Part shown: one piece after another, positions 33,785 through 43,264 of the stretch
Position numbering within the stretch: the stretch's first letter is position 1
Layout: each line of letters starts with the position of its first letter
DNA from: Rhizobium sp. BK316
GTDB taxonomy: Bacteria > Pseudomonadota > Alphaproteobacteria > Rhizobiales > Rhizobiaceae
Direction of reading: 5' to 3'
Length of the DNA stretch: 64,000 nt
Assembly: GCF_014193695.1 (NCBI RefSeq)
Contig: NZ_JACHZR010000008.1
Location: 124,001-188,000 of the forward strand
The notes under the pieces: generated by a model
Database searches by the model: none
What the model was told of the DNA's origin: nothing
The model's input: the letters and a program-made list of their open reading frames with translations, nothing else
Made by a program: the position numbers and the translations under genes

Positions 33785-34984
33785 ATGAACACCTCGTCGA
33801 ACCTCATCGCCACGGAACAGCGCCTTGGAGCCAATAACTATAAGCCGCTGGATGTGGTGCTGACGCGGGGGCAAGGTGTTCATGTCTGGGATACGGATGG
33901 CAAGCGCTATCTCGATTGCCTCTCGGCCTATTCCGCCGTCAACCAGGGCCACTGCCATCCAAAGATCCTTGCCGCCATGGTCGAGCAGGCAAGCCGCCTG
34001 ACGCTCACCTCGCGTGCCTTCCGCAACGACCAGCTTGCCTATTTCTACGAGGAGCTGGCGGCGCTCACCGGCTCGCACAAGATCCTGCCGATGAATTCGG
34101 GCGCGGAAGCCGTCGAGACAGCCATCAAGGCGGTTCGCAAGTGGGGTTACGAGGTGAAGGGCGTGCCGGAAGGCCAGGCGGAGATCATCGTCTGCGCCAA
34201 CAATTTTCACGGCCGCACGCTGAGCATCATCAGCTTCTCGACCGATCCCGACGCTCGCGCCGGCTTCGGACCCTACACGCCCGGTTTTCGCATTATTCCC
34301 TTCGGCGACGCCGAAGCCTTTGCGGCCGCCATCAATGCCAACACCGTTGCAGCACTGATCGAGCCGATCCAGGGTGAAGCCGGTGTCATCATTCCGCCGG
34401 CCGGTTATTTCACCCGTGTGCGCGAACTCTGCACGACAAACAACGTCACGCTCATCCTCGACGAGATCCAGACCGGCCTCGGCCGCACCGGCAAGCTGCT
34501 TGCCGAGGAGCATGAGGGCATCGAAGCCGACGTCACGCTGATCGGCAAGGCGCTTTCCGGCGGCTTCTACCCGGTCTCCGCCGTACTTTCGAATTCGGAA
34601 GTCCTGGGCGTGCTCAAGCCCGGCCAGCACGGCTCGACCTTCGGCGGCAATCCGCTCGCCTGTGCGGTCGCCCGCACGGCCCTGAAAGTGTTGACCGAAG
34701 AAGGAATGATCGAGAACGCCGAGACGATGGGCGACTACTTCCTCGAAGGTCTGCGCTCCATTCGCTCCAACATCGTCAACGATGTGCGTGGCCGTGGCCT
34801 GATGCTCGCGGTCGAATTGGAGCCGGAGGCCGGTGGTGCCCGGCAATATTGTTACGCGCTGAAGGATCGCGGTCTTCTCGCCAAGGACACGCACGACCAC
34901 ACGATTCGCTTCGCACCACCACTCGTTATCAATAAGGAACAGGTGGATTGGGCGGTAGAGCAGATCGAAAAAACCCTCACCTAA
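33785..34984 (+). CDS. rocD: Ornithine aminotransferase
   Basis: PLP-dependent aminotransferase of 399 residues that converts ornithine and 2-oxoglutarate to glutamate semialdehyde and glutamate. Class III motifs are present: CLSAYSAVNQGHCHPKI, MNSGAEAVETAIKAVRKWGY, FHGRTLSIISFSTDP, ILDEIQTGLGRTGK and the PLP lysine in LIGKALSGGFYPVSAV. GGGAGC precedes the ATG. Together with arginase it funnels arginine nitrogen and carbon toward glutamate or proline. Confidence 0.93.
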   Translation: MNTSSNLIATEQRLGANNYKPLDVVLTRGQGVHVWDTDGKRYLDCLSAYSAVNQGHCHPKILAAMVEQASRLTLTSRAFRNDQLAYFYEELAALTGSHKILPMNSGAEAVETAIKAVRKWGYEVKGVPEGQAEIIVCANNFHGRTLSIISFSTDPDARAGFGPYTPGFRIIPFGDAEAFAAAINANTVAALIEPIQGEAGVIIPPAGYFTRVRELCTTNNVTLILDEIQTGLGRTGKLLAEEHEGIEADVTLIGKALSGGFYPVSAVLSNSEVLGVLKPGQHGSTFGGNPLACAVARTALKVLTEEGMIENAETMGDYFLEGLRSIRSNIVNDVRGRGLMLAVELEPEAGGARQYCYALKDRGLLAKDTHDHTIRFAPPLVINKEQVDWAVEQIEKTLT

Positions 34985-34995
34985 AGTAAAGCAAA

Positions 34996-35328
34996 ACGGC
35001 GATCGTCGAATCCTCGCTCGAACAATCGACCGGACTTGCGGAAATCAACAAGGCCGTCAACATCATGGATCAGGGCACGCAACAGAATGCCGCCATGGTG
35101 GAAGAGACGACGGCAGCAAGCGCCCGACTTTCGTCCGAGACTGAAAACCTTCGCAATCTCGTCTCACAGTTTAGATTTGGGCAACACTCTTCCGCTAATG
35201 TCGTCGATAACCGTAACGATGCTTCGCCAAGTGCAAAGCCATCGCGTGGTGTGAAGGCAAAGCTCGTCCGCGCCAATGGTGGCGCATCCGCTTCTGCCCT
35301 GGCTTATGACAGTTGGGAAGAATTCTAA
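34996..35328 (+). pseudogene. 5'-truncated methyl-accepting chemotaxis protein remnant
   Basis: Starting about 12 bases after the rocD stop, an open frame encodes only the tail of a chemoreceptor: AIVESSLEQSTGLAEINKAV, then the conserved MDQGTQQNAAMVEETTAAS, NLRNLVSQFRFG and a C-terminal DSWEEF. Sensor, membrane, HAMP and most of the signalling hairpin are missing, and no start codon with a ribosome-binding site is seen at the break. It is therefore a deletion remnant. The stop shares one base with the cheW ATG (TAATG), showing that the original gene was an mcp-cheW operon. Confidence 0.85.
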
Positions 35329-35804
35329 TGGCCACGATCAACTCTACTAGCTTCAGCGGCGACACGCTCGAAATCATTGCCTTCCGCCTGCACGATCAGG
35401 AATTCTGTGTGAAGACCACGACCATCCGCGAAATCCGCGGCTGGGCGCCGTCGACGCCGATCCCGCACTCTCCGGCAGACGTCATCGGTGTCATGAACCT
35501 ACGCGGCTCGGTCATCCCGATCATCGACCTCGCCTACAAGCTTGGCATGAAGGGCACTGTCGCCAACGAGCGCAGCGCCATTGTCGTCGCCGAAGTGCAC
35601 AATATGGTCATCGGCATGCTGGTCGACCGCGTTTCTGACATCCTGACGATTTCTTCCAGCCAGGTACAGCCTGTTCCGGAAGTGACCGCGTCCTTCGACC
35701 GAGCCTTCTGCGAAGGGATCATCGCTTCCGAAAACGGCATGATCTGCTTCCTGAACCTCGCAAAGATGTTCAAGGAGAACGAGACGGACGAGCTGGCGGC
35801 CTGA
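35328..35804 (+). CDS. cheW: Chemotaxis coupling protein CheW
   Basis: A 158-residue CheW domain protein (EIIAFRLHDQEFCVKTTTIR, then the family motif GVMNLRGSVIPIIDLAYKLG, then GMLVDRVSDILTI). CheW links chemoreceptors to the CheA kinase. Because the upstream receptor gene is now only a remnant, it probably depends on another promoter or serves receptors encoded elsewhere. A terminator follows 28 bases after the stop. Confidence 0.92.
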   Translation: MATINSTSFSGDTLEIIAFRLHDQEFCVKTTTIREIRGWAPSTPIPHSPADVIGVMNLRGSVIPIIDLAYKLGMKGTVANERSAIVVAEVHNMVIGMLVDRVSDILTISSSQVQPVPEVTASFDRAFCEGIIASENGMICFLNLAKMFKENETDELAA

Positions 35805-35831
35805 TCGCCTCACGACACGACACGAACGAGG

Positions 35832-35857
35832 AACCGCCCCACAAGGGCGGTTTTTTT
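35832..35857 (+). terminator. Rho-independent terminator after cheW
   Basis: AACCGCCC pairs with GGGCGGTT over a CACAA loop, followed by a run of T residues. Confidence 0.88.
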
Positions 35858-36010
35858 GTTCAAGCTCTCAGGCGGCTCCTGAGCCGGCGTGAACTCAGCC
35901 CCGTCGAGCTTTTGCAGGCTGCAACGAATTGATCCTCCAAAACCGGGCGGCAAGCACGCTTTCCGCCCGATCTCCAGTCTCTCCACAACTCCCGCAAGGG
36001 AGCTTCCTTT

Positions 36011-37675
36011 TTAACCGAACAATGCCAGGGTCGCCCTCAGCGTCACCCAGACACCCCAGAGCAGCGGAATGCCAACCACCGCCCAGGCAAGCGCCGCCTT
36101 GGCATCGAGACCGCCTGTACCGATGCCAAACGAACCGGTCGGCCCGGCATTGGCAGCGGCAGTCTTTGCCTGAAGGGCGGCGACCTCATTGTCTGACATG
36201 AACCACTTGTCGGCGAGCGGCCGCACAAGAGCATTGGCGATCAGGCCGAGCGCCAGCATGCAGGCGAGGATGTACATCGTGCCCGTATAGAGCGCCGGTC
36301 CAGGCGCGACGCCGGCGGCGATCTGCGCTTCACGGATATAGTTGACGACCACGGGACCGACGATGCCGGCAGTCGCCCATGCCGTCAGCAAACGACCGTG
36401 AATAGCCCCGACGAACTGCGTGCCGAAGATGTCCGCCAGATAAGCGGGGATAGTCGCGAAGCCACCGCCATACATCGACAGGATGATGCCGAAGGCAAGC
36501 ACGAAGAGCGCCTTGTTGCCCATATCCGCCAGTGTCGGAGCGGCGGCGTAGAGCACGATTCCCAGGATGAAGAAGGTGTAGTAGGTGTTCTTGCGGCCGA
36601 TCTTGTCTGACAGAGAAGCCCAGAAGAACCGCCCGCCGATGTTGAAGAGCGACAGCAGACCGGCAAAGCCGGCAGCAATCGTCGCGATCGACGCCTTCTG
36701 ACCGGCATCAAGCTGCGCGAACCCGACATCCGGCAGGCCGATCAGCGAACCGGCGAAGATTTCCTGCAGCATCGGCGAAGCCATGCCGAGAACGCCGATA
36801 CCCGCCGACACGTTGAGGCAGAGCACCGCCCAGATCAGCCAGAACTGCTTCGTCTTGTGGGCATCGCGCAGATGCACGTGTTTGGTAGTGATCATCGTGC
36901 TTTTGGCGGCAGGCGGGGTCCAGCCTTCCGGCCGCCAGCCGGCCGGCGGAATACGGTAGCCGAACGCGCCGCCGATCATGAAGACGAAATAGATGGCCGC
37001 CATGACGATGAAGGTCTGCCAGACGCCGACGGACGTATTCGTCTTGAAGGTGTTCATCAGGAGGTTGGCCAGCGGAGCACCGATCATCGCACCACCGCCG
37101 AAGCCCATGATCGCCATGCCGGTCGCCATGCCGCGCCGGTCCGGAAACCATTTGATGAGCGTCGAAACCGGCGAAATGTAGCCGAGACCGAGGCCGATGC
37201 CGCCGATCACGCCCGCACCGATCCACATCATCCAGAGCTGATGCGTGATGATGCCGAAAGCGGCGATGATGATGCCGCCGCACCAGCAGCAGGCCGAGAC
37301 GACACCCGCCTTGCGCGGGCCGACACGCTCCAGCCAGCCGCCCCAGATGGCGGCGGACGAACCGAGCAGCACGAAGAACAGCGTATAGATCCAGCCAAGG
37401 TCGGCAACGCGCCAATCGCAGCTGGTAGTAAAGAGTGCCGACGCCAGCGTCAGCTCCGGGCAGACGGTCGATGCCGTAACGCCGAGGGATTTCGACAGCG
37501 GTAGCCAGAAGACGCTGAAACCATAGGCCATGCCGATGCAAAGATGGATGGCGAGCGCCGCCGGCGGCACGAGCCACCGATTGAAGCCCGGCCTTGCGAT
37601 GATCCTTTCGCGATCCAGCAGGCCCACACCTGCCAGAACATCGCCTGCACTTGTATCCGCTGCAGTCATGAACAA
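36011..37675 (-). CDS. OFA-family MFS transporter (oxalate/formate antiporter type)
   Basis: A 554-residue inner-membrane carrier with about 12 helices plus a C-terminal extra helix. OFA-family features include the N-terminal AIHLCIGMAYGFSVFWLPLS, SLSDKIGRKN in the loop between helices, GGFATIPAYLADIFG and WATAGIVGPVVVNYIRE. It lies 88 bases downstream of fdsD in the same orientation, so it could be co-transcribed with formate dehydrogenase. That suggests import of formate or oxalate-derived substrate; the true substrate is not known from sequence. Confidence 0.85.
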   Translation of the reverse strand: MFMTAADTSAGDVLAGVGLLDRERIIARPGFNRWLVPPAALAIHLCIGMAYGFSVFWLPLSKSLGVTASTVCPELTLASALFTTSCDWRVADLGWIYTLFFVLLGSSAAIWGGWLERVGPRKAGVVSACCWCGGIIIAAFGIITHQLWMMWIGAGVIGGIGLGLGYISPVSTLIKWFPDRRGMATGMAIMGFGGGAMIGAPLANLLMNTFKTNTSVGVWQTFIVMAAIYFVFMIGGAFGYRIPPAGWRPEGWTPPAAKSTMITTKHVHLRDAHKTKQFWLIWAVLCLNVSAGIGVLGMASPMLQEIFAGSLIGLPDVGFAQLDAGQKASIATIAAGFAGLLSLFNIGGRFFWASLSDKIGRKNTYYTFFILGIVLYAAAPTLADMGNKALFVLAFGIILSMYGGGFATIPAYLADIFGTQFVGAIHGRLLTAWATAGIVGPVVVNYIREAQIAAGVAPGPALYTGTMYILACMLALGLIANALVRPLADKWFMSDNEVAALQAKTAAANAGPTGSFGIGTGGLDAKAALAWAVVGIPLLWGVWVTLRATLALFG

Positions 37676-37762
37676 CTTCTCCTTGATCCAGACCTTGCTG
37701 TCACAGGTGCATGTGCAGGCGGGTTGATTCCCGTCTCCCCTCTTTCACGCACCGATGTTCGT

Positions 37763-38008
37763 TTAACGAAGCGGCTGTTCTGCCGGCTCCGGTTTGTGGA
37801 TCAAGGGAACGGCCTGCAGCACGAGCGCATCGAGGCCGTTGTCCTCCTTCTCCAGAATTTCGAAGAGTTGCCGCCGCATGCGCGGTTCCCAGAATTTGTT
37901 GATATGGGTCGCGACCCCCTGCGCAGCTTCACTTTCGGGCTGGGTCTTGAAGAAGGTTGCGATCTGGTTTGCCATGTAGACAAGTTTGGTCTTGGTATCA
38001 TGCGACAT
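37763..38008 (-). CDS. fdsD: Formate dehydrogenase delta subunit
   Basis: An 81-residue FdsD protein (MSHDTKTKLVYMANQIATFF, then HINKFWEPRMRRQLFEIL) that is the small accessory subunit of soluble NAD-dependent molybdenum formate dehydrogenase. The start at 38008 overlaps the end of fdhD by 11 bases. The N-terminal MANQIA and WEPRMR motifs are diagnostic of the family. It is the last fds gene of the operon. Confidence 0.9.
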   Translation of the reverse strand: MSHDTKTKLVYMANQIATFFKTQPESEAAQGVATHINKFWEPRMRRQLFEILEKEDNGLDALVLQAVPLIHKPEPAEQPLR

Positions 38009-38825
38009 CGGCAATGCTTCCGGGCGACAGGCGGTGCGGGTGGGTGAAAATCTCGAAATCCTCGCCGCGCACGAGGGCGACAAGCGTCATCCCGGCTTCC
38101 TCGGCGGTGCGGATGGCAAGTGCCGTCGGCGCGGAAATGGCGATCAATACGGGCGCTCCGAGGATCGCCGTCTTCTGGACCATTTCGACGGAGAGGCGGC
38201 TGGTGACGGCCACAGCGCCTGACGCGCCCATAGCGCCGGCTCTGATGACGGCTCCGCAGAGCTTGTCGAGCGCATTGTGCCGGCCGACATCCTCACGAAC
38301 GGCGATCAATCCCCTGCCGGGAACATAGAAACCTGCCCCATGAACTGCCCGCGTCTCGCGATGCAGCGGCTGGGAATCGTTAAGCAGTGCGATCGCCTTG
38401 ATGATATCGGCATGCGACAGCGACAGCCCGACCTTGGAAACGGCAGGCACCTTGCGAACTGCCTGCTCGATCGATTCGATACCGCAGAGGCCGCAGCCGA
38501 CAGGTCCCGCCATGCTGCGTCGACGCTTTCTCAGCGCATCCTCGACATCATCGAGAAGCGTCACCTGGACATCGATGCCCTTCTCATCCTCAATGAACTC
38601 GATCCCGGCGACCTGGCTGCGGTCGGTGATGATGCCTTCTGTCAGGCTGAAACCCACAGCAAAATCCTCGAGATCGGCAGGCGTGCCCATCATGACCGCA
38701 TGCGAGCTGCCGCCATAGGAAAAGGCGATCGGCACCTCCTCAGGCACGATACGCTCGCCCCGCGTCATGATGCCACCCTTCCAGGCGACCTCCGTCACGG
38801 CCGTGCGGGTCGACCTTTCCGTCAT
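37998..38825 (-). CDS. fdhD: Formate dehydrogenase accessory sulfurtransferase FdhD (FdsC)
   Basis: A 275-residue protein that passes sulfur to the molybdenum cofactor for formate dehydrogenase activation. The sulfur-carrying cysteines are C111 and C114 in GPVGCGLCG. Other family motifs are DLEDFAVGFSLTEGII, REDVGRHNALDKLCG and VTSRLSVEMVQKTAI. It overlaps both neighbours (fdsA stop at 38825, fdsD start), as in fdsGBACD operons. Confidence 0.93.
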   Translation of the reverse strand: MTERSTRTAVTEVAWKGGIMTRGERIVPEEVPIAFSYGGSSHAVMMGTPADLEDFAVGFSLTEGIITDRSQVAGIEFIEDEKGIDVQVTLLDDVEDALRKRRRSMAGPVGCGLCGIESIEQAVRKVPAVSKVGLSLSHADIIKAIALLNDSQPLHRETRAVHGAGFYVPGRGLIAVREDVGRHNALDKLCGAVIRAGAMGASGAVAVTSRLSVEMVQKTAILGAPVLIAISAPTALAIRTAEEAGMTLVALVRGEDFEIFTHPHRLSPGSIADVA

Positions 38826-41704
38826 TATTCGGCGGCCTCCATCTTGCCGGCGATACGGCGAGACTGGCGAGCCTGTTCATCATACTCGATCTGCCAATCG
38901 GACGGCCCGTTGGAGGGCGAAACCTGCACCGCCGTCACCTTGTATTCCGGGCAGTTCGTCGCCCAGTCGGAGAAGTCGGTTGTGATGACGTTTGCCTGCG
39001 TATCCGGATGATGGAAGGTTGTATAGACGACGCCAGGCGCCACGCGATCGGTAATCAACGCGCGAAGCGTGGTGTCGCCCGAGCGGCTGCCGAGCTTCAC
39101 CCAGTCGCCATCGCGGATGCCGCGCTGCTCGGCATCATGCGGATGAATTTCCAGCCGGTCTTCGGAATGCCAGACGACATTATCGGTGCGGCGCGTCTGC
39201 GCCCCGACATTGTACTGGCTGAGAATGCGCCCGGTCGTGAGAAGCAGCGGGAAGCGCGGACCAGTGCGCTCGTCGGTCGCCACATATTCCGTACGGATGA
39301 ACTTGCCCTTGCCGCGTACGAACCCGTCCACATGCATGATCGGCGAGCCGAGCGGATGCGCCTCGTTGCAGGGCCACTGAACCGAGCCCATCTTTTCGAG
39401 ATAGTCGTAAGAAACCGAAGCGAAGCTCGGCGTCGTCGCGGCAATCTCGTCCATGATTTCGGACGGATGCGCATAGTGCCAGTCGAGGCCCATGGCCCGG
39501 GCGAGCGTCTGTGTCACTTCCCAATCGGCATAGCCATTGCGCGGCGTCATGACCTTGCGCACGCGGTTAATGCGGCGCTCGGCATTCGTGAAGGTGCCGT
39601 CCTTTTCCAGGAAGGTCGAACCCGGCAGGAAGACATGGGCATAATTCGCCGTCTCGTTCAGGAAGAGATCCTGCACGACGACACATTCCATGGCGGCAAG
39701 GCCGGCGGCCACATGCTTGGTATCCGGATCGGACTGTAGAATGTCCTCACCCTGAATGTAGATCCCCTTGAAAGAACCGTCGACGGCGGCATCCAGCATG
39801 TTCGGGATGCGCAGACCCGGCTCGTTGTTGATCTTCACGCCCCAGAGCTTTTCGAAGATATCGCGCGTCGCATCGTCGGAGATATGACGATAGCCCGGGA
39901 GTTCGTGTGGGAAGGAGCCCATGTCGCACGAACCCTGCACATTGTTCTGGCCGCGCAGCGGGTTCACGCCGACACCCGGACGGCCGATATTGCCGGTGGC
40001 CATGGCGAGGTTGGCGATCGCCATTACCGTCGTCGAACCCTGGCTGTGTTCGGTCACGCCGAGGCCGTAATAGATGGCGCCGTTGCCGCCGGTCGCATAA
40101 AGCCGGGCAGCACCACGCACGTCTTCCGGCTTGACACCGGTGAATTTCTCGACGGCTTCAGGGCTATGCTGCGGCTCGGCCACGAAAGCTGCCCAATCTT
40201 CGAATTCCGACCAGTCGCAACGCTCGCGGATGAATTTCTCATCGTACAGCCCTTCGGTCACGATCACATGCGCCAGTGCCGTCATAACAGCGACATTGGT
40301 GCCAGGCTTCAGCGGCAGGTGGAAGGATGCTTCGACATGCGGCGACCGGACGATATCGATGCGGCGCGGATCGATGACAACAAGTTTGGCGCCCTGCCGC
40401 AGACGCTTCTTCAGGCGCGAAGCGAAGACCGGATGCCCATCGGTCGGATTGGCGCCGATGATGACGACGACATCGGACTGCTCGACGCTGTCGAAATTCT
40501 GCGTGCCGGCAGAGGTGCCGAAAGCCTGACCGAGACCATAACCGGTCGGTGAATGGCAGACGCGGGCGCAGGTATCGACATTATTGTTGCCGAAGCCGGC
40601 GCGAACCAGCTTCTGGACAAGATAAGTCTCTTCATTGGTGCAGCGGGACGATGTGATACCGCCGATCGCTTCGCGGCCATACTGATACTGGATGCGGCGG
40701 AACTCGGAAGCGACATGCGCATAGGCCTCGTCCCACGTCACCTCACGCCAGGGATCCGTCACTTTTTCACGGATCATCGGATTGAGGATGCGGTCTTTAT
40801 GGGTTGAATAGCCATAGGCGAAGCGGCCTTTGACGCAGGAATGACCGCGATTGGCCTGCCCGTCCTTCCACGGTACCATGCGCACCAGTTCCTCGCCGCG
40901 CATTTCCGCCTTGAAGGAACAGCCGACGCCGCAATAGGCGCAGGTGGTAACAACCGAATGTTCCGGCTGGCCGATGCGGATGACCGATTTTTCCGTCAGC
41001 GTCGCCGTCGGGCAGGCCTGCACGCAGGCACCGCACGATACGCATTCGGAATCGACGAAATGCTCATGCATGCCCGGCGAAACGCTCGAACTGAAACCGC
41101 GGCCTTCGATCGTCAGCGCAAAGGTGCCCTGCACCTCTTCGCAGGCGCGCACGCAGCGGGAGCAAACGATGCACTTTGACGGATCAAAGGTGAAGTACGG
41201 ATTGGACTCGTCCTTCGGCATCCATTTCAGATTGATCTCACCATTGTTGCGGGCCTTGACGTGGTTGTCGCCCTCATAGCCGTAACGCACGTCGCGAAGA
41301 CCAACGGCGCCCGCCATGTCCTGCAGCTCGCAGTCACCGTTGGCAGCGCAGGTCAGACAGTCGAGCGGATGGTCGGAGATATAGAGCTCCATGACGCCGC
41401 GGCGGATATTCTTCAGGCGCTCGGTCTGCGTATGGACGACGATGCCGGAGGCCACCGGCGTGGTGCAGGAGGCGGGCGTTCCGTTGCGACCGTCGATTTC
41501 GATGAGACAGAGTCGGCAGGAACCGAAGGCATCGACCATATCGGTCGCGCAGAGCTTCGGCACCTCGATGCCGGCCTCCATGGAGGCGCGCATGATCGAG
41601 GTTCCCTCGGGAACCGTCACCTGACGGCCGTCGATGGTCAGCGTCACCATCGTTTCGGATTTCGGGGCCGGCGTTCCGTAGTCGATTTCGTGAACAAGAG
41701 ACAT
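38825..41704 (-). CDS. fdsA: NAD-dependent formate dehydrogenase alpha subunit (molybdenum)
   Basis: A 959-residue catalytic subunit. It has an N-terminal [2Fe-2S] domain (LCATDMVDAFGSCRLCLIEI), a His/Cys cluster region (HPLDCLTCAANGDCELQ), two [4Fe-4S] ferredoxin motifs (CIVCSRCVRACEE, CVSCGACVQACP), and the MopB domain with its own cluster (CAYCGVGCSF). The active-site residue is cysteine, in DTCARVCHSPTGYG, not selenocysteine. It oxidises formate to CO2 and passes electrons through FdsG and FdsB to NAD+. The start is four bases from the fdsB stop. Confidence 0.95.
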   Translation of the reverse strand: MSLVHEIDYGTPAPKSETMVTLTIDGRQVTVPEGTSIMRASMEAGIEVPKLCATDMVDAFGSCRLCLIEIDGRNGTPASCTTPVASGIVVHTQTERLKNIRRGVMELYISDHPLDCLTCAANGDCELQDMAGAVGLRDVRYGYEGDNHVKARNNGEINLKWMPKDESNPYFTFDPSKCIVCSRCVRACEEVQGTFALTIEGRGFSSSVSPGMHEHFVDSECVSCGACVQACPTATLTEKSVIRIGQPEHSVVTTCAYCGVGCSFKAEMRGEELVRMVPWKDGQANRGHSCVKGRFAYGYSTHKDRILNPMIREKVTDPWREVTWDEAYAHVASEFRRIQYQYGREAIGGITSSRCTNEETYLVQKLVRAGFGNNNVDTCARVCHSPTGYGLGQAFGTSAGTQNFDSVEQSDVVVIIGANPTDGHPVFASRLKKRLRQGAKLVVIDPRRIDIVRSPHVEASFHLPLKPGTNVAVMTALAHVIVTEGLYDEKFIRERCDWSEFEDWAAFVAEPQHSPEAVEKFTGVKPEDVRGAARLYATGGNGAIYYGLGVTEHSQGSTTVMAIANLAMATGNIGRPGVGVNPLRGQNNVQGSCDMGSFPHELPGYRHISDDATRDIFEKLWGVKINNEPGLRIPNMLDAAVDGSFKGIYIQGEDILQSDPDTKHVAAGLAAMECVVVQDLFLNETANYAHVFLPGSTFLEKDGTFTNAERRINRVRKVMTPRNGYADWEVTQTLARAMGLDWHYAHPSEIMDEIAATTPSFASVSYDYLEKMGSVQWPCNEAHPLGSPIMHVDGFVRGKGKFIRTEYVATDERTGPRFPLLLTTGRILSQYNVGAQTRRTDNVVWHSEDRLEIHPHDAEQRGIRDGDWVKLGSRSGDTTLRALITDRVAPGVVYTTFHHPDTQANVITTDFSDWATNCPEYKVTAVQVSPSNGPSDWQIEYDEQARQSRRIAGKMEAAE

Positions 41705-41707
41705 GGT

Positions 41708-43264
41708 CTATTCCGCCGCTTCTGTGAGAGGAGTCGGAGCAAAATCTTCGGGAAAGTGCGTCATGGCGCTCATGACAGGATAGGGCGTGAAGCCGCCGAG
41801 CGCGCAGAGCGAGCCGAATTTCATCGTATTGCAGAGGTCGGCGAGCAGCTCACGGTTCTTTTCCGGCTCGATCCCCTTTGCGATCTTGTCGGCCGTTTCG
41901 ACGCCGCGTGTCGAGCCGATGCGGCAGGGCGTGCACTTGCCGCAGCTTTCCACCGCGCAGAACTCCATCGCGAAACGCGCCTGTTTCAGCATATCGGCCG
42001 TGTCGTCGAAAATGACGAGACCGGCATGGCCGATCAGTCCGTCCCTGGCGGCAAAGGCTTCATAGTCGAAAAGTGTATCGAAGAGCGCTCGCGGGAAATA
42101 GGCGCCAAGCGGCCCACCCACCTGCACCGCCTTTACCGGCCGGCCGGATGCGGTACCGCCGCCGATGTCATCGACGATATCGCCGAGCGACAGGCCGAAG
42201 GCGGTTTCATAGAGACCGCGATATTTCACATTGCCGGCGATCTGCAGCGGAATGGTGCCGCGTGACCGGCCCATGCCGAAATCGCGATAGAAGGCGGCCC
42301 CCTTGTCCATGATCACAGGCACAGAAGCGAGCGAGATGACGTTATTGATGACCGTCGGACAGTCAAACAGGCCCTTATGCGCCGGCAGCGGCGGCTTGGC
42401 GCGGATGACACCCCGCTTGCCTTCAAGGCTGTTCAGCAGCGCCGTCTCCTCGCCGCAGACATAGGCGCCTGCACCGGTGCGGATCTCCATGTCGAATGCC
42501 TTGCCGGAACCGAGCACCGAGGCGCCGAGAATGCCGGCCCTACGGGCGATCTCCACCGCCTCTGTCATCGTTGCGATGGCATGCGGGTATTCCGAGCGCG
42601 TATAGACGAAGCCCTTCATGGCGCCGGTCGCAAGCCCTGATATCACCATGCCTTCGATGAGCACGAAGGGATCGCCTTCCATGATCATCCGGTCGGCGAA
42701 GGTTCCGCTGTCGCCCTCATCTGCATTGCAGACGATATATTTGCGCGAACCCGCCGCATCGAGCACCGTCTTCCATTTGATGCCCGTCGGAAAGCCGGCG
42801 CCACCACGGCCGCGAAGGCCGGAATCGGTAACTTCCTTGACGACATCGGCAGGCTGCATCGACACCGCGCGGCGAAGACCCGCAAGCCCGCCATGGGCTT
42901 CGTAATCCTCAAGCGAAAGCGGATCGGTAATGCCGCAGCGGGCAAAGGTGAGACGGGTCTGGCCTTTCAGGAATGGGAGGTCCTCGACCTCCCCGAGACA
43001 GAGCGCATGCGTGCCGCCGCCTATCAATCCCGCATCGAACAGACTGGCAACATCCTTCTCCTTGACCGGCCCATAGCCGATCCGCTTACCGGAAAGCTCG
43101 ACCTCGACCAGCGGTTCCAGCCAGAACATTCCGCGCGAGCCGTTGCGCACGATTGTGGCATCGAGGCCGCGGGCGGCGATCTCCTGGGTAATCGCCTTTG
43201 CCACCTTCTCGGCCCCGAGCGAGAGCGCTGCGGCATCGCGCGGAACATAAATCTTCACAGTCAT
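41708..43264 (-). CDS. fdsB: NAD-dependent formate dehydrogenase beta subunit
   Basis: A 518-residue diaphorase subunit related to NuoF, with an N-terminal thioredoxin-like part as in fused FdsB. FMN and NADH sites are seen in SGLRGRGGAGFPTGIKWK and CNADEGDSGTFADRM, and the [4Fe-4S] ligands lie in ESCGKCTPCRIGSTRG. It passes electrons to NAD+. The start overlaps the fdsG stop by four bases. Confidence 0.95.
   Translation of the reverse strand: MTVKIYVPRDAAALSLGAEKVAKAITQEIAARGLDATIVRNGSRGMFWLEPLVEVELSGKRIGYGPVKEKDVASLFDAGLIGGGTHALCLGEVEDLPFLKGQTRLTFARCGITDPLSLEDYEAHGGLAGLRRAVSMQPADVVKEVTDSGLRGRGGAGFPTGIKWKTVLDAAGSRKYIVCNADEGDSGTFADRMIMEGDPFVLIEGMVISGLATGAMKGFVYTRSEYPHAIATMTEAVEIARRAGILGASVLGSGKAFDMEIRTGAGAYVCGEETALLNSLEGKRGVIRAKPPLPAHKGLFDCPTVINNVISLASVPVIMDKGAAFYRDFGMGRSRGTIPLQIAGNVKYRGLYETAFGLSLGDIVDDIGGGTASGRPVKAVQVGGPLGAYFPRALFDTLFDYEAFAARDGLIGHAGLVIFDDTADMLKQARFAMEFCAVESCGKCTPCRIGSTRGVETADKIAKGIEPEKNRELLADLCNTMKFGSLCALGGFTPYPVMSAMTHFPEDFAPTPLTEAAE

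Noticed and set aside
35989..36013. Hairpin CTCCC-GCAA-GGGAG followed by T-rich DNA as a terminator
   Set aside because: Its T-rich side points along the plus strand, where cheW already has a stronger terminator; it does not suit the minus-strand transporter gene.
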